Source: Actinobacteria bacterium UBA3086 (GTDB lineage Bacteria; Actinomycetota; Coriobacteriia; Anaerosomatales; UBA3086). From it: DNA of 6,680 nt. The position numbers and the translations under genes are program-made. The notes under the pieces were generated by a model. That model was not told the DNA's origin, did not search any database, and saw only the letters and a program-made list of their open reading frames with translations. Within the stretch, counting starts at the first letter, position 1. Each line of letters opens with the position of its first letter. Positions 6,013-6,680 of this stretch are shown here, in pieces. The stretch lies in the NCBI GenBank assembly GCA_002367305.1, contig DFBG01000029.1, positions 1-6,680 on the forward strand. Direction: 5' to 3'.

Positions 6013-6680
6013 TCGTCGGCCCCCTCAAAATCCTGGAGCGCGATGACGTCCAGACGACCCTCGATGATCGCCTCTATGCCGCTCACTACGGCGTTTGCGG
6101 CCGGAATAGTGGTGATGTTCGGAACACCATGCTGAATCGCCGCAGCGCGGATGTGATAGCCGTCTGAGCGTGTTTCCTGACCGAATGGGGTGTTGATGAC
6201 CAGCTGAACCTCGCCATTCTTCATGGCATCGACGATGTTGGGTCGACCCTCATGCTTCTTGAGGACCTCGTGCACGGGGATTCCCGCGGCACGGATCGTG
6301 CGCGCGGTTCCTCGTGTGGAGATGATCTCGAAGCCGAGGAGATGCAGGTGCTTCACGACGCCGACCACATTGCGTTTGTCGCGGTCGCACACCGAAACGA
6401 ACGCGGTGCCCGATGTCGGCAGCGAGTAGTCGATAGCCAGCTGCGATTTAGCATAGGCCGCCGGGAAGTCCGCAGCGACGCCCATGACCTCGCCGGTGGA
6501 CTTCATCTCGGGCCCGAGCACGCTATCGGCGCCCGGGAAGCGACCGAACGGCATGACCGCCTCTTTGACGCAGTAGCGACCAAGTTCGCGGTTCTCGTCG
6601 GGCAGGTTCATCTCGATGAGCTTCTCGCCGGCCATGACGCGCGCGGCGACCTTGGCAAGTGGGACACCCGTTGCCTTGCT
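6009..6680 (-). CDS. carB: Carbamoyl-phosphate synthase large subunit, C-terminal part (partial)
   Basis: The last 223 codons are present; the gene continues past the right edge. CarB makes carbamoyl phosphate from bicarbonate, ammonia (channelled from CarA) and two ATP, feeding pyrimidine and arginine synthesis. The visible part opens with SKATGVPLAKVAARVMAG, the conserved end of the second ATP-grasp synthetase half. It continues through a linker with EMKSTGEVMG (about 58-67 of the visible part) into the MGS-like allosteric domain, with TSGTAFVSVCDRDK, ISTRGTARTIRAAG, NTPFGQETRSDGYHIRAAA and TTIPAANAV. This domain binds effectors such as UMP (inhibitor) and ornithine or IMP (activators) in enterobacteria. 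The internal ATG at 6635 is not the start, because homology continues upstream to the edge. The stop overlaps the pyrK GTG. Confidence 0.97.
   Translation of the reverse strand, partial: SKATGVPLAKVAARVMAGEKLIEMNLPDENRELGRYCVKEAVMPFGRFPGADSVLGPEMKSTGEVMGVAADFPAAYAKSQLAIDYSLPTSGTAFVSVCDRDKRNVVGVVKHLHLLGFEIISTRGTARTIRAAGIPVHEVLKKHEGRPNIVDAMKNGEVQLVINTPFGQETRSDGYHIRAAAIQHGVPNITTIPAANAVVSGIEAIIEGRLDVIALQDFEGADE

Noticed and set aside
6633..6635. ATG as the start of a short stand-alone MGS-domain protein
   Set aside because: The same frame continues upstream to the window edge with the conserved CarB sequence SKATGVPLAKVAARV, so this is an internal methionine.
1..6680. CRISPR array, mobile element, phage genes or defence system
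   Set aside because: No direct repeats, transposase or integrase motifs, or toxin/nuclease genes are visible; almost every base is covered by housekeeping genes.

Overview
The window is compact, G+C-rich bacterial chromosome with nine protein genes. All lie on the minus strand, so transcription runs from position 6680 towards 1. The best clue to the organism is the run mihF-gmk-rpoZ (2750 down to 1567). MihF is the actinobacterial integration host factor, and mihF-gmk-rpoZ is a classic actinobacterial neighbourhood. The other genes point away from the aerobic mycobacterial/streptomycete type: the dihydroorotate dehydrogenase is the NAD-linked two-subunit class 1B (pyrD with pyrK), a rhodanese-less ThiI is present, and PyrE is the clostridial-like type with a C-terminal CxxC. 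I infer an anaerobic or facultative actinobacterium such as a member of the Coriobacteriia or a related deep lineage; the sequence cannot fix the genus.

Right half (6680 to 2880): the distal part of a de novo UMP operon, in the order carB (3' end only), pyrK, pyrD, pyrF, pyrE. CarB makes carbamoyl phosphate, PyrD/PyrK oxidise dihydroorotate to orotate and pass the electrons to NAD+, PyrE adds ribose phosphate from PRPP, and PyrF decarboxylates OMP to UMP. carB and pyrK overlap by 4 nt, pyrF and pyrE are 4 nt apart, and the other gaps are 30-36 nt, so the block looks like one transcript. carA, pyrB and pyrC are not in view and may lie beyond the right edge.

Middle (2879 to 2751): the only substantial intergenic gap, 129 nt. 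It holds two sigma-70-type promoter candidates in tandem, both reading towards mihF, followed by a strong Shine-Dalgarno. No convincing terminator follows pyrE, so read-through from the pyr operon is possible as well.

Left half (2750 to 1): mihF (nucleoid protein), gmk (GMP kinase), rpoZ (RNA polymerase omega), thiI (tRNA 4-thiouridine synthase), and the first 114 codons of a protein resembling the N-terminal domain of the tRNA-queuosine mannosyltransferase family (QTMAN/GTDC1, DUF3524). The last two are 3 nt apart and form a probable tRNA-modification pair. There are no tRNA or rRNA genes, mobile elements, CRISPR arrays or conspicuous repeats. The window is mostly housekeeping; the bacterial QTMAN-like gene beside thiI is the item most worth following up.
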